DNA of 16,268 nucleotides, taken from assembly GCA_031287585.1 (NCBI GenBank), contig JAITST010000520.1:1-16268 (forward strand). Reading direction: 5' to 3'. How positions within the stretch are numbered: position 1 is the first letter of the stretch; each line of letters starts with the position of its first letter. The notes beneath the pieces are model-generated. The model did not search any database, had not been told where the DNA came from, and saw nothing but the letters and a program-made list of their open reading frames with translations. The stretch is from Planctomycetaceae bacterium. GTDB taxonomy: Bacteria; Planctomycetota; Planctomycetia; Pirellulales; Thermoguttaceae. Positions 7,042 through 13,812 of the stretch are shown piece after piece. The translations under genes were made by a program, and so were the position numbers.

Positions 7042-7944
7042 CTAAAAACTCGTCATCTTCCTAAATTCGCTCATCCGTTGTTCTACTGTATCGCGGTTTA
7101 GTTGTTCCAATTGTTCTATGCTAAAACCTTCTACCGCGGCGGCGGCTACTATTGCTCCGTAGGCGAGCGAGCGTTTTATCGTTTCGGGGTCGGTGTTTCC
7201 TACCGATGCTATGTAGCCCAACATCGCTCCGGCGAAACTGTCGCCCGCTCCCGTTGGGTCAACCAGATTTTCCGTCGGAAACGCCGGCACTATGTACGTC
7301 TCGTATTCCGCAAAGAAAAACGCTCCATGTTCGCCCTTCTTCACTATCACGAATTTCGGTCCCATCGTTAGTAACTTACGTCCGGCTGTCACCGTGTTCG
7401 CCTCTCCAGTCAGCATTTTCGCCTCACTGTCGTTGAGTACCAATCCGTCAATACGTTTCATCAGCCGCAACAACTCGTCGTGTTCGATATTTATCCACAG
7501 ATTCATAGTATCGGCGATGACGAGTTCGGGACCGAGCAACTGGTCAACAACTTCGTGTTGCGTTTTCGTCGAACCGTTCGCGAGCAACACATATTTCGCG
7601 CGACGAAACTTATCGGGCAACTTCGGTTGGAAGTCGCCGAGGACATTCAGTTGTGTGTCGAGTGTTTCGCGGTCGTTCATATTTTCTAGGTACTTTCCAG
7701 ACCAGCGAAACGTTTTACCATCCTTTACAATTTCGATACCGCTAACGTCGATACCGCGTTTTTCAAGCCGCTGCGTATGCGACTTCTCCCAGTCGCCGCC
7801 GACAACCGCGACAACTTGTACCGGATGAAAAAACGCCGCCGCAACTGACGCGAACGTAGCACTGCCGCCGAGAATGTTGTCACGACTGGTAGTAGGTGTT
7901 TCAATAGTATCAAAGGCAACTGAGCCGACAATTAATAATGACAT
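7042..7944 (-). CDS. PfkB-family (ribokinase-like) sugar kinase
   Basis: This 300-aa protein of the PfkB/ribokinase superfamily should transfer phosphate from ATP to a sugar or nucleoside in the cytoplasm. The N-terminal glycine motif is NILGGSATFASV (about residues 23-34). The C-terminal PfkB signature DPTGAGDSFAGAMLGYIA starts at Asp229 and includes the catalytic Asp235. VKKGEHGAF (201-209) is the usual strand before the ATP site. Length and motif order are normal. The substrate cannot be told from sequence: it could be a fructokinase-, ribokinase- or adenosine-kinase-like enzyme. The gene lies downstream of the esterase and upstream of the membrane protein, all on the minus strand. A repeat hairpin lies in the 139-bp gap on the esterase side, so co-transcription is uncertain. 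No Shine-Dalgarno sequence is seen. Confidence 0.92.
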   Translation of the reverse strand: MSLLIVGSVAFDTIETPTTSRDNILGGSATFASVAAAFFHPVQVVAVVGGDWEKSHTQRLEKRGIDVSGIEIVKDGKTFRWSGKYLENMNDRETLDTQLNVLGDFQPKLPDKFRRAKYVLLANGSTKTQHEVVDQLLGPELVIADTMNLWINIEHDELLRLMKRIDGLVLNDSEAKMLTGEANTVTAGRKLLTMGPKFVIVKKGEHGAFFFAEYETYIVPAFPTENLVDPTGAGDSFAGAMLGYIASVGNTDPETIKRSLAYGAIVAAAAVEGFSIEQLEQLNRDTVEQRMSEFRKMTSF

Positions 7945-7984
7945 TTGTTAGTTAAAATATTAAATGGTTAAAGGTGAGGATTGG

Positions 7985-8056
7985 TATTTTAGATTTTAAT
8001 ACACTCGCACCGTGTCGGCGAGAACGTTTGTACTACAACAAATCTAAATCTAAAAT
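7985..8056. repeat. AT-rich inverted repeat (ATTTTAGATT family), copy B, with internal GC hairpin
   Basis: Outer arms ATTTTAGATTT (7986-7996) and its complement within 8040-8056 flank an inner stem CTCGC/GCGAG (about 8005-8023). The arms share their motif with the repeats at 5402-5490 and 16243-16268. It lies between the esterase and kinase genes and could act as a transcriptional or mRNA-stability element. Confidence 0.65.
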
Positions 8057-8083
8057 CGTAAACCTGAAATAACTCCACCGCGT

Positions 8084-9028
8084 TTACAAATACTTCATAT
8101 TTATCATCCACAGCCGCAACAACTCCGACCACGTTTCCGTTCCGACGTTGCCGCGTGCGAGACCGACTCCGTGTTGACCACGCCGATAGATGTGCATCTC
8201 GGCTGGTACTTTGTTTTGACGTAACGCCAGATAAAACGAAACCGCGTTCTCCGCCGGAACTGCCGAGTCTTCGTCGGTTTGGAATATGAACGACGGCGGT
8301 GTTTTTTCGGTTACACGGCGATGACTCGCGTAACGGTCAATCAACTCTTGCGGCGGGTTTTCGCCAATGAGATTCTTCATACTTCCACCGTGACAATACG
8401 GCTCACCAAACGCGATAACCGGATAACACAGTATCAGAAAATCTGGACGACTACTAACCTTGTCAACCGGGTCGGCAGCGTTGGGGTCGCCTTCGTCGAA
8501 CAGCGTGCCGGTCGTTGACGTTAGATGGCCGCCAGCGGAAAAACCGATGACACCAATTTTCGATGCGTTAATCTCCCAGTCAGCCGCATTCGCCCGCACA
8601 GTCCGAATCGCCCGCAACGCATCCATCAACGGATACGGATGTTGGTAACCTTTTCCGTTATGACGGTATTCCAAAATGAACGCCGCCACTCCGAGCGAAT
8701 TGAACCACTCCGCGATTTTCTTTCCCTCGTGATCCATCGCGAGACCACCGTAACCGCCGCCGGGACAAATGACAACCGCACAATCGGTTTTCGTTTCGCC
8801 TTGCGGCAGAAAGATTGTAATTTGCGGCTTGTCCTTCGCCTCAATACCGAGTGCGCCGGGAGCACCGTCAGCCCAAAGAAGTTTGACAGTACCCGAAGCG
8901 GGTTTGTTGGTAACGGGCTTGTCAGCAACAGGTGTCTTATCATCCGCAGGTTTGTCGTCTGCATAGAGCGTTACAGCACCAATAAATAAAAGACCACAAC
9001 AAAACAGAGTTAGCGTAATTCGGTTCAT
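8084..9028 (-). CDS. Secreted alpha/beta-hydrolase, acetylxylan-esterase-like (BD-FAE type)
   Basis: This 314-aa exported esterase has a signal peptide at residues 1-23 (hydrophobic core LTLFCCGLLFIGAV, cleavage after LYA). A Lys/Pro/Asp-rich linker follows (about 24-46). The alpha/beta-hydrolase domain shows the oxyanion motif CPGGGYGGLAMDHEG (88-102), the nucleophile elbow GFSAGGH with Ser164, an acid residue in QTDEDSAVP (Asp254) and the catalytic His286 in GQHGVGL. This arrangement fits the BD-FAE/acetylxylan-esterase-like group, often annotated as xylanase or lipase in Planctomycetes. The probable substrate is ester-decorated plant or algal polysaccharide outside the cytoplasm, though the exact ester is not determinable. 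It is the first gene of a minus-strand run with the PfkB kinase, which would fit sugar utilisation. No Shine-Dalgarno sequence is apparent before the ATG. Confidence 0.92.
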   Translation of the reverse strand: MNRITLTLFCCGLLFIGAVTLYADDKPADDKTPVADKPVTNKPASGTVKLLWADGAPGALGIEAKDKPQITIFLPQGETKTDCAVVICPGGGYGGLAMDHEGKKIAEWFNSLGVAAFILEYRHNGKGYQHPYPLMDALRAIRTVRANAADWEINASKIGVIGFSAGGHLTSTTGTLFDEGDPNAADPVDKVSSRPDFLILCYPVIAFGEPYCHGGSMKNLIGENPPQELIDRYASHRRVTEKTPPSFIFQTDEDSAVPAENAVSFYLALRQNKVPAEMHIYRRGQHGVGLARGNVGTETWSELLRLWMINMKYL

Positions 9029-9163
9029 AGTTTTGAAAATAAGTTTGAGGTTAAACTAGGGGGAGTGAGTTGCGGACATTCCGTCCACAGACAAGAAGTA
9101 TAACAAAGTCAGAAAACAGTTTCCAGTGGGGTAAAAAAATTTTCACGAACAATTAAAAAAATT

Positions 9164-9198
9164 TTTTTCTTCGTGCCACCGTGTATTCGTGGTAAAAA
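9164..9198. repeat. Dispersed CACGAAG-type repeat, diverged copy
   Basis: TTTCTTCGTGCC...TTCGTGGTAAAAA matches the other copies (150-174 and 16205-16229 reversed) but carries an insert of about 8 bases in the middle. Confidence 0.45.
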
Positions 9199-9254
9199 AG
9201 TCCGTGAACGGTTATAAAAATTAGTAATGGTTTGAGAAAAAATTGAGGGTGGGG

Positions 9255-9283
9255 TTGCAAATGCTTGGAAATGTCGCTAGAAT
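9255..9283 (+). promoter_or_regulatory. Sigma-70-type promoter for hpt
   Basis: TTGCAA (9255-9260) and TAGAAT (9278-9283) lie 17 bp apart. Transcription would begin around 9290, about 85 nt before the Hpt start codon. Confidence 0.6.
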
Positions 9284-9374
9284 GGTAGCATTGAATCGGA
9301 TGTGTCGGTTCTCATCGCTGAAACTGGTGATGATTGTATTTTTACTTTTATGATTTTAATAGGGCTTAACACTA

Positions 9375-9728
9375 ATGAGCGACGAACTTTTTGATGTGAA
9401 CAAATTAAGCGAGCAATGCGGCGGCAGTAACGCGGTCGTTATGATGGTTTTGGAAGAATTTCAAAACCAGACACCAATTGATGTTTCAGGAATAGATACT
9501 GCACTGCAAGCAGGCGACGTTGATGCCGCGTCGAAGGTTGCGCACAGTTTGAAGGGGGCATCGGGAACGATGGGAGCGATGATGCTGCACGGGCTAAGTG
9601 CGGAAGTCGAAGCGGCATGCCGTCACGATAAAGATATTGAGAAAGCAAATTCACTGTTTCCAAAACTCAAGGAAGTAGCGCAACAAACCCTCGACGCAAT
9701 TCCAACAGTAATGGCGAAATTTTCGTAG
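9375..9728 (+). CDS. Stand-alone Hpt (histidine phosphotransfer) domain protein
   Basis: This 117-aa protein consists almost entirely of one Hpt four-helix bundle. The phospho-accepting His is His57 in the canonical motif AHSLKGASGTMGA (residues 56-68), followed by LSAEVEAACR. It should shuttle phosphate between a hybrid histidine kinase and response regulators in the cytoplasm. No kinase or regulator is adjacent, so its partners are encoded elsewhere. The start lies downstream of a good promoter; AGGG about eleven bases before the ATG is a weak ribosome-binding site. A hairpin follows 42 bp after the stop codon. The family assignment is secure; the pathway is unknown. Confidence 0.92.
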   Translation: MSDELFDVNKLSEQCGGSNAVVMMVLEEFQNQTPIDVSGIDTALQAGDVDAASKVAHSLKGASGTMGAMMLHGLSAEVEAACRHDKDIEKANSLFPKLKEVAQQTLDAIPTVMAKFS

Positions 9729-9770
9729 ATGGGTGCTTTTACGAGTGAATGACTTTGGTTGCGACGATGT

Positions 9771-9800
9771 AGCGGTGGTGGTTGTTTGGCTACCACTGCT
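9771..9800 (+). terminator. Hairpin after hpt; possible terminator or structured RNA element
   Basis: AGCGGTGGTGG (9771-9781) pairs over its full 11 bp, with two G-U wobbles, with CTACCACTGCT (9790-9800) around an 8-nt loop. The downstream sequence is T-rich but interrupted (GTTTCGTTTGTCGTT), so it is an imperfect intrinsic terminator for hpt. It also lies directly upstream of the cas9 remnant. Confidence 0.45.
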
Positions 9801-9886
9801 GTTTCGTTTGTCGTTCTTGTTACGTACATAACTCGCTTAGTACGGTGTAGTGTGTTTCTACAATAAACTCTTAAAAATTGTGAACA

Positions 9887-9997
9887 ATGAAACAAAAAAT
9901 TCTAGGTCTTGATATTGGTGCCAATTCTATTGGCTGGGCTTTACTCGAAGTTCCCAAAGAGAACAAGCAATCCGAATTACTGGGTAGTATCCCGTAG
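9887..9997 (+). pseudogene. cas9: cas9 remnant: N-terminal RuvC-I segment only
   Basis: ATG at 9887 opens a 36-codon frame ending in TAG at 9995-9997: MKQKILGLDIGANSIGWALL, then EVPKENKQSELLGSIP. LGLDIGxNSIGWALLE is the RuvC-I motif at the extreme N-terminus of Cas9, with the catalytic Asp at residue 9 (equivalent to Asp10 of the Streptococcus pyogenes enzyme). The style resembles type II-C proteins. In intact Cas9 the LLG is followed by GVRIF; here homology stops exactly at that point. HNH, the other RuvC motifs and the PAM-interacting region are all absent. No cas1, cas2 or repeat array is seen in the window. It is too short to function, so I read it as a relic of a lost or displaced CRISPR locus, probably disrupted by mobile DNA just to the right. 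Confidence 0.85.
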
Positions 9998-10139
9998 CCA
10001 CTTAAAAACTGGTATTTTCTAATTTTATTGGATGTGTTATATCTTGGCAACTTCTAAAAACCCCCCTTGTCCCACGCCGAAAAAGTGATAAAATACTCCG
10101 CATGTATTTTTTGTCCGCATTTTTCATCCATTTACCAAC
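9998..10139. other. Unassigned DNA between cas9 remnant and IS end
   Basis: These 142 bp show no coding continuation of cas9 in any frame. The segment TGGCAACTTCTAAAAACC at 10045-10062 resembles the putative IS end at about 10140 (GGGCACCTCTAATAAC) in the same orientation. It could be the end of a second, nested element. Confidence 0.4.
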
Positions 10140-10763
10140 AGGGCACCTCTAATAACACTAAATTCTAAAAAAAAAACGCAATAGGGGAATGAATTTTTTT
10201 AAGCATTTCGGTTGCGGATATTCTATTTTTCTCCGTTTTGACGGCTGATTTGTGCCGTCCGAACGGAGTATCTCCCCGCTAATCCACTCTGCCCAACTTT
10301 TTCAAACTCAAATACCGACTTATATTACTGGCTAAATTCCTCATGCCTATCCAAAACTTCGCCCTCGCAAAGCCGATACTTCGCAGCGTCTCGTCTTTCA
10401 TCTGCATCTTTTGTTCCCCAAAAATGTGTTCCATCCGGCAACGTACCTTACTTTTTGTACGATTACTCGCCTTCTGTTCTTCCGTCAATGGATGATTACG
10501 ATAACCCTTCTCGCATATCTGCTATTCATAAACCCGTTGCAATATTTCCGTTATAATATCATTGCCGCTGTAAGCCGAGTCCGCATACGCTTGCTCACAA
10601 CCCAGACGCGGCTGTTCCGGCAACACATCCAAATACGGCACACTATCGTGAACCTTCGCGGTCATCACGCCGTAACCCCAAATCAACTTCCAAATCGCGT
10701 CAACTCACGGATGGTCTTTGTAACCGAAAACGACTCATCGCCCTTCTTCGCCCAACTCGCATT
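10140..10763 (-). mobile_element. Truncated IS5-family insertion sequence relic
   Basis: The segment covers the decayed 3' half of an IS5-type transposase plus its downstream flank, ending near GGGCACCTCTAATAAC (10140-10155), which I take as the terminal repeat. The other end of the element is missing: the transposase frame is cut at about 10763, abutting the stop codon of the neighbouring operon gene. A strong compound hairpin lies inside (CTCCGTT..GACGG pairing with CCGTC..AACGGAG, 10231-10268). The terminal-repeat call is by resemblance only. Confidence 0.6.
10279..10763 (-). pseudogene. IS5-family transposase, C-terminal half, frameshifted and with stops
   Basis: Reading leftwards, the frames give NASWAKKGDESF, a one-base frameshift near 10726-10730, then GYKDHP, a TGA stop (10705-10707) and VDAIWKLIWGYGVMTAKVHDS...AYADSAYSGNDI. 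A TAG stop follows (10522-10524), then the intact end NRTKSKVRCRMEHIFGEQK...GFARAKFWIGMRNLASNISRY. KKGDESFFGYK, ADSAYSG and R-x-R-x-EHIFG are hallmarks of IS5-group DDE transposases (second Asp and final Glu of the triad visible). The N-terminal half, including the first catalytic Asp region, is missing. The element is dead. Its last 69 codons (10279-10488) form an open frame with an ATG, but this is a fragment, not a gene. Confidence 0.85.
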
Positions 10764-11645
10764 TTAATCGTGTTCGGTATTTACTGTTTTTGGGGATGAT
10801 CGTGGTTGTCGAGTTTCCGCTTTTGGCGGATTCTCTGAATCAGTATCGGGTGTAGAAATTTCGGCTGGTTGTTGTGGGTTTGTTTGTGTTTGTGGCTTAT
10901 TGAAATTTTGCTGTTGATGATTAGTACGAGGGAACACTATGCCTATTTGTGTTTTAATGATTTTCACATCCTTATCAACATCTTTGATTTTATCCAGTAT
11001 CTTTTTTTGATTACTTTCGATACTAGCAATTATTTCATTCATTTTGTTTTCGACTTCGCTTTTCAAGTTTGTGATACTTAGAAGAATCGAATCCATCTTT
11101 GGTTTCACTTCTTTTTGTAATTCAGTTTTTAATTCATCAATTTCTTTTGATAAGTTACCTGTTCCGCTCTCAACATTGCTGATACTCGTTGACAACGTTT
11201 CAATTTTATTTGCCAACTCACTTAATTGATTTTCAACGGTATTATCCGGTGGTTTGACAGCATTACCATAACGATAACCGATGAAGCCAACGGCTACAAT
11301 GAGTAGTATGAATAAAAAAGGCAATAACGGATGAACGCTTTTTCCATTCTCGTCCAATACAGCGTTGTCGTCAGAATAGAATTTCAAAATATACTCGTCC
11401 GGCTCGCCGACGGGATGCCAGATTGTTCCGACAACGAGATAGCGTCTCCCTTCGATTTCCTTACGAAAAAGTGAGGAATTCGTTTTCGGATATTCCTTTT
11501 CTATCTGCTGAACAATTTCTTCGACGGTTGCCGTATTGAAGTTGTTCACGTTTATTTCCCAATGAACCGCATACTCACGTGTCGAACGATTGTAGTTACA
11601 TTTTGCAACTGCGGTCAAAAGTTTTTGTGTGTTTGTGCTGGACAT
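10764..11645 (-). CDS. Single-TM coiled-coil protein, last gene of the channel-GTPase operon
   Basis: The protein has 293 aa and an unrecognised family. Residues 1-100 form a soluble N-terminal domain with mixed alpha/beta character (REYAVHWEINVNNFNTATVEEIVQQIEKEYP; RRYLVVGTIWHPVGEPDEYILKFY). One TM segment follows (about 106-126, LLPFLFILLIVAVGFIGYRYG). A long heptad-like coiled coil spans about 135-235 (VENQLSELANKIETLSTSI...), and the tail is Gln/Asn/Pro-rich (about 240-293). A strong AAGGAG precedes the ATG, which lies 10 bp after the upstream gene. The layout suggests a membrane-tethered stalk or sensor for the complex. Odd: the stop codon directly abuts the IS relic and the transposase frame continues in phase beyond it, so the last few residues (perhaps EHD) may derive from the IS and the native C-terminus may be lost. 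Confidence 0.8.
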   Translation of the reverse strand: MSSTNTQKLLTAVAKCNYNRSTREYAVHWEINVNNFNTATVEEIVQQIEKEYPKTNSSLFRKEIEGRRYLVVGTIWHPVGEPDEYILKFYSDDNAVLDENGKSVHPLLPFLFILLIVAVGFIGYRYGNAVKPPDNTVENQLSELANKIETLSTSISNVESGTGNLSKEIDELKTELQKEVKPKMDSILLSITNLKSEVENKMNEIIASIESNQKKILDKIKDVDKDVKIIKTQIGIVFPRTNHQQQNFNKPQTQTNPQQPAEISTPDTDSENPPKAETRQPRSSPKTVNTEHD

Positions 11646-11655
11646 TGTTATCTCC

Positions 11656-12597
11656 TTATTTAGTGTTCAATGGGTAATCTTTTATCGGGAGGGCTTTTTT
11701 GCCGTAATACTGGAATCGAAGTTTCTTTTGCTTTGCTGTCTGTTCGATTTTATCTTTCGGTGTTTCACCCGGAAACGGTTCATTGAGTAAAATGAGTTCT
11801 CTATTATCTTTCCCGTTTGGATTGCGCTGAGATTCATCATCGAAAAACTTATCAATACATTTTTCGAGTTTACGATTAACTTCATCAAGATTTTTTCCTT
11901 GAATCGTAATGGTGTTACCTTTTTGTATTACATCGCAAAAATCCAGAACGTTAAAAGCCGTTCCGTCAGCGTTTGTATCGCGAATAAGAATCAGTTTACT
12001 CTCTTTGACTCTCAATATCTCTGCTTTCTCCTTTTCCAACCGTTCTTTTTCTTTACGTGCCGCCTCTTCCTTCTTGCGTTCTTCTTCCTTCAGGCGTTTC
12101 AGTTTTTCTTTTGCTTCCTCTTCCTCCACCTCTTTCAATTTTCGTTCGAGACGTTCCTGCTCTTTTTTTGCCGCTTCTTCATTCTGACGTTCCTCCGCAA
12201 TTTTTTTATCCAAGCGTTCTTGTTCCAATGGTTTCGCTATTTCCGGTCCATTATTTATCGATGAGGATTGCTCGAGCGCATTGTAAGTAAGGTATCCTGC
12301 GTATGCACCAGCGGCAAGTCCAAGAGCGATTCCCACTCTCGCCCCATACATTGCTCCCGTCGTTGCTCCTGCGGGACCGCCGATTGCGGAACCAATTACG
12401 GCTCCGGCGGCGGTACAAGCAACAGCAACTGCAACACAAGTCACTACTCCAACTACCGTTGCAATAGCAGCCCGATGCTCTTGCAAAAATTTCATTGGGG
12501 CATCGAATATACCGCCAAACAGTATAGCGGAATCGCTTAACCCATCGAACATACCGAAAACGGTACTAAATGTATCAATTGTTAGTAAGTCAAACAT
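11656..12597 (-). CDS. Glycine-zipper membrane protein with Lys/Glu-rich coiled coil
   Basis: This 313-aa protein of no family I recognise starts with an amphipathic region (1-42). A hydrophobic segment (about 43-63, AAIATVVGVVTCVAVAVACTA) leads into a glycine-zipper stretch (64-101, AGAVIGSAIGGPAGATTGAMYGARVGIALGLAAGAYAGY) typical of membrane-inserting or pore-like helices. A highly charged coiled coil covers about 122-197. A C-terminal alpha/beta domain (198-313) starts LILIRDTNADGTAFNVLDFCDVIQ and includes NRELILLNEPFP. AAAGG about eight bases before ATG supports the start. A 123-bp gap separates it from the GTPase gene; a weak internal promoter there is possible. Membrane association is clear; a role as the membrane-acting effector of the operon is speculation. 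Confidence 0.82.
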   Translation of the reverse strand: MFDLLTIDTFSTVFGMFDGLSDSAILFGGIFDAPMKFLQEHRAAIATVVGVVTCVAVAVACTAAGAVIGSAIGGPAGATTGAMYGARVGIALGLAAGAYAGYLTYNALEQSSSINNGPEIAKPLEQERLDKKIAEERQNEEAAKKEQERLERKLKEVEEEEAKEKLKRLKEEERKKEEAARKEKERLEKEKAEILRVKESKLILIRDTNADGTAFNVLDFCDVIQKGNTITIQGKNLDEVNRKLEKCIDKFFDDESQRNPNGKDNRELILLNEPFPGETPKDKIEQTAKQKKLRFQYYGKKALPIKDYPLNTK

Positions 12598-12720
12598 TGT
12601 TGTAACCTTTCATTTGAGATTTATTGAAATATAAAATATAACTGTTCATGGATTTTTTCTTCGCCCTGAAAAGAGGCAAAGGATAATACTTTTACCGTAA
12701 GCAGTTACATTGAAACCGTA

Positions 12721-13812
12721 CTACTTTCTCTCGAGTCCGAGTACTTGCGCGATAAAATTTTTAAGCCGCTCCACCACCCAATGCCTTGTTTCTTTGAGCC
12801 GCTTCAAAAGCAAACGCCAGTCTATCGGTGGTTCACATCCACCGCGAAGTCCTTCTATCTCACCGATTCGTTTCAAGACAGCAAGAATTCTCTCACTCTC
12901 GCTCGCATCCTCATCAGTAGTGGATAGGTAAAAACAATTTTTCTCTCGGCTATGAACGCTATTGTCGAATACGGGTTTGCCGTTTGAGTCGGTATAAACA
13001 TTTCCATAGCGTGTTCTCAAAGATTCATGTGCCTTATCAAACCATTCACCGGCTTCTTTATCAGTTACAATTTTGAGGTCTCTATGTGTTAGCACAAAGA
13101 GTATCGGAACAATATCGCACTGATTATTCCCGCGTGCTTTCGGCATTACATCGGCAATAGCACCAACAAGTTTCACCTCATCATTTAGTCTTTCTCTATC
13201 TTTTGGGGTAGGTTTATTATTGGACTGAGTTGGGTCTAAAACAAAAACAAAATAATCACATTTTGAAATAATCTTTTTCGCTTCTTTTTCCTCCGGTGAC
13301 CCGCTAACTTTCGCCTTTGTCCAAAGGTCTCTCGTCTTTTCTCCTACAACATCGTGAAAACAAAATTTTATCTGATCAGATTGGGAAAGTTTAGAAAACA
13401 AGAGCAAACCACTCTTTCTTTCTGGATGAAAAATGTCATTTTGCACCTTAAAAACAATGTCGTCTTCCACCGACGTACTAATATTGCGATCTTCTTGCGA
13501 TACTCCTTTTTCGATAGTTTTCTTCCATGCATTGTATATGGCTTCTCTCACTTTGGTGACTAAATCTGGTGTCCCGAATTTTTCCAGAAGAGACAGCGTT
13601 TTTGCGTGTTGCTGCGCAAATTCCTCACGCGTAACAGCCGTTTTTCCATTTAGTTTCTGCGTTATTTCCTCATACCAAGCATGGGTCGCGCTGTCAACGA
13701 AAGCAAATTTGGATTTATCTTTTGTCCGCAAAAGAGACACCATGCGGTAAAGAAAACTCGTTTTCCCTGCCGCCGTGTTACCATAAAATCCGATTTTGAT
13801 AGTTTTAGTCAT
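12721..13812 (-). CDS. P-loop GTPase (TRAFAC-like), central NTPase of the operon
   Basis: This 363-aa protein has an N-terminal Walker A/G1 motif GNTAAGKT (Gly11-Thr18). A Walker B/G3-like DVVGE (Asp154-Gly157) lies in a hydrophobic strand (IKFCFHDVVGE). A strand-loop CDYFVFVLDPTQ (185-196) follows, then a G4-like THRD in ILFVLTHRD (237-245, in place of NKxD), with LST (296-298) at the G5 position. This order is that of a TRAFAC-type GTPase. A long helical insert (about 45-115) lies between G1 and G3, and the C-terminus is basic and amphipathic (about 330-363). Its ATG overlaps the upstream stop codon (ATGA), implying translational coupling to the membrane subunit. In the complex it probably acts as a switch or trigger on the cytoplasmic face. 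I cannot match it to a named family; an ATPase reading is less likely because of the THRD motif. Confidence 0.8.
   Translation of the reverse strand: MTKTIKIGFYGNTAAGKTSFLYRMVSLLRTKDKSKFAFVDSATHAWYEEITQKLNGKTAVTREEFAQQHAKTLSLLEKFGTPDLVTKVREAIYNAWKKTIEKGVSQEDRNISTSVEDDIVFKVQNDIFHPERKSGLLLFSKLSQSDQIKFCFHDVVGEKTRDLWTKAKVSGSPEEKEAKKIISKCDYFVFVLDPTQSNNKPTPKDRERLNDEVKLVGAIADVMPKARGNNQCDIVPILFVLTHRDLKIVTDKEAGEWFDKAHESLRTRYGNVYTDSNGKPVFDNSVHSREKNCFYLSTTDEDASESERILAVLKRIGEIEGLRGGCEPPIDWRLLLKRLKETRHWVVERLKNFIAQVLGLERK

Larger units (their letters stand above)
9029..9374. other. Intergenic region between the divergent esterase and hpt genes
   Basis: This 346-bp stretch has no credible gene. It contains a self-complementary A/T block (AAAAAAATTTTTTT, about 9154-9168), a diverged CACGAAG repeat copy (about 9164-9198) and, on the right, the hpt promoter. 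No convincing promoter for the esterase was found. Confidence 0.7.

Noticed and set aside
7292..7828. 178-codon open frame on the plus strand
   Set aside because: It is antisense to the PfkB kinase, whose motifs are intact; the translation is low-complexity Ser/Thr/Phe-rich shadow sequence.
8525..8989. 154-codon open frame on the plus strand
   Set aside because: Antisense to the esterase with its complete catalytic triad; no recognisable domain or ribosome-binding site.
10411..10767. 118-codon open frame on the plus strand
   Set aside because: Antisense to the transposase relic, whose motifs are clear on the minus strand.
12590..12649. 19-codon leader-peptide-like frame (minus) overlapping the start of the glycine-zipper gene by 8 bp
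   Set aside because: It could be a translational-coupling peptide, but it has no good ribosome-binding site and no distinctive composition; probably chance.
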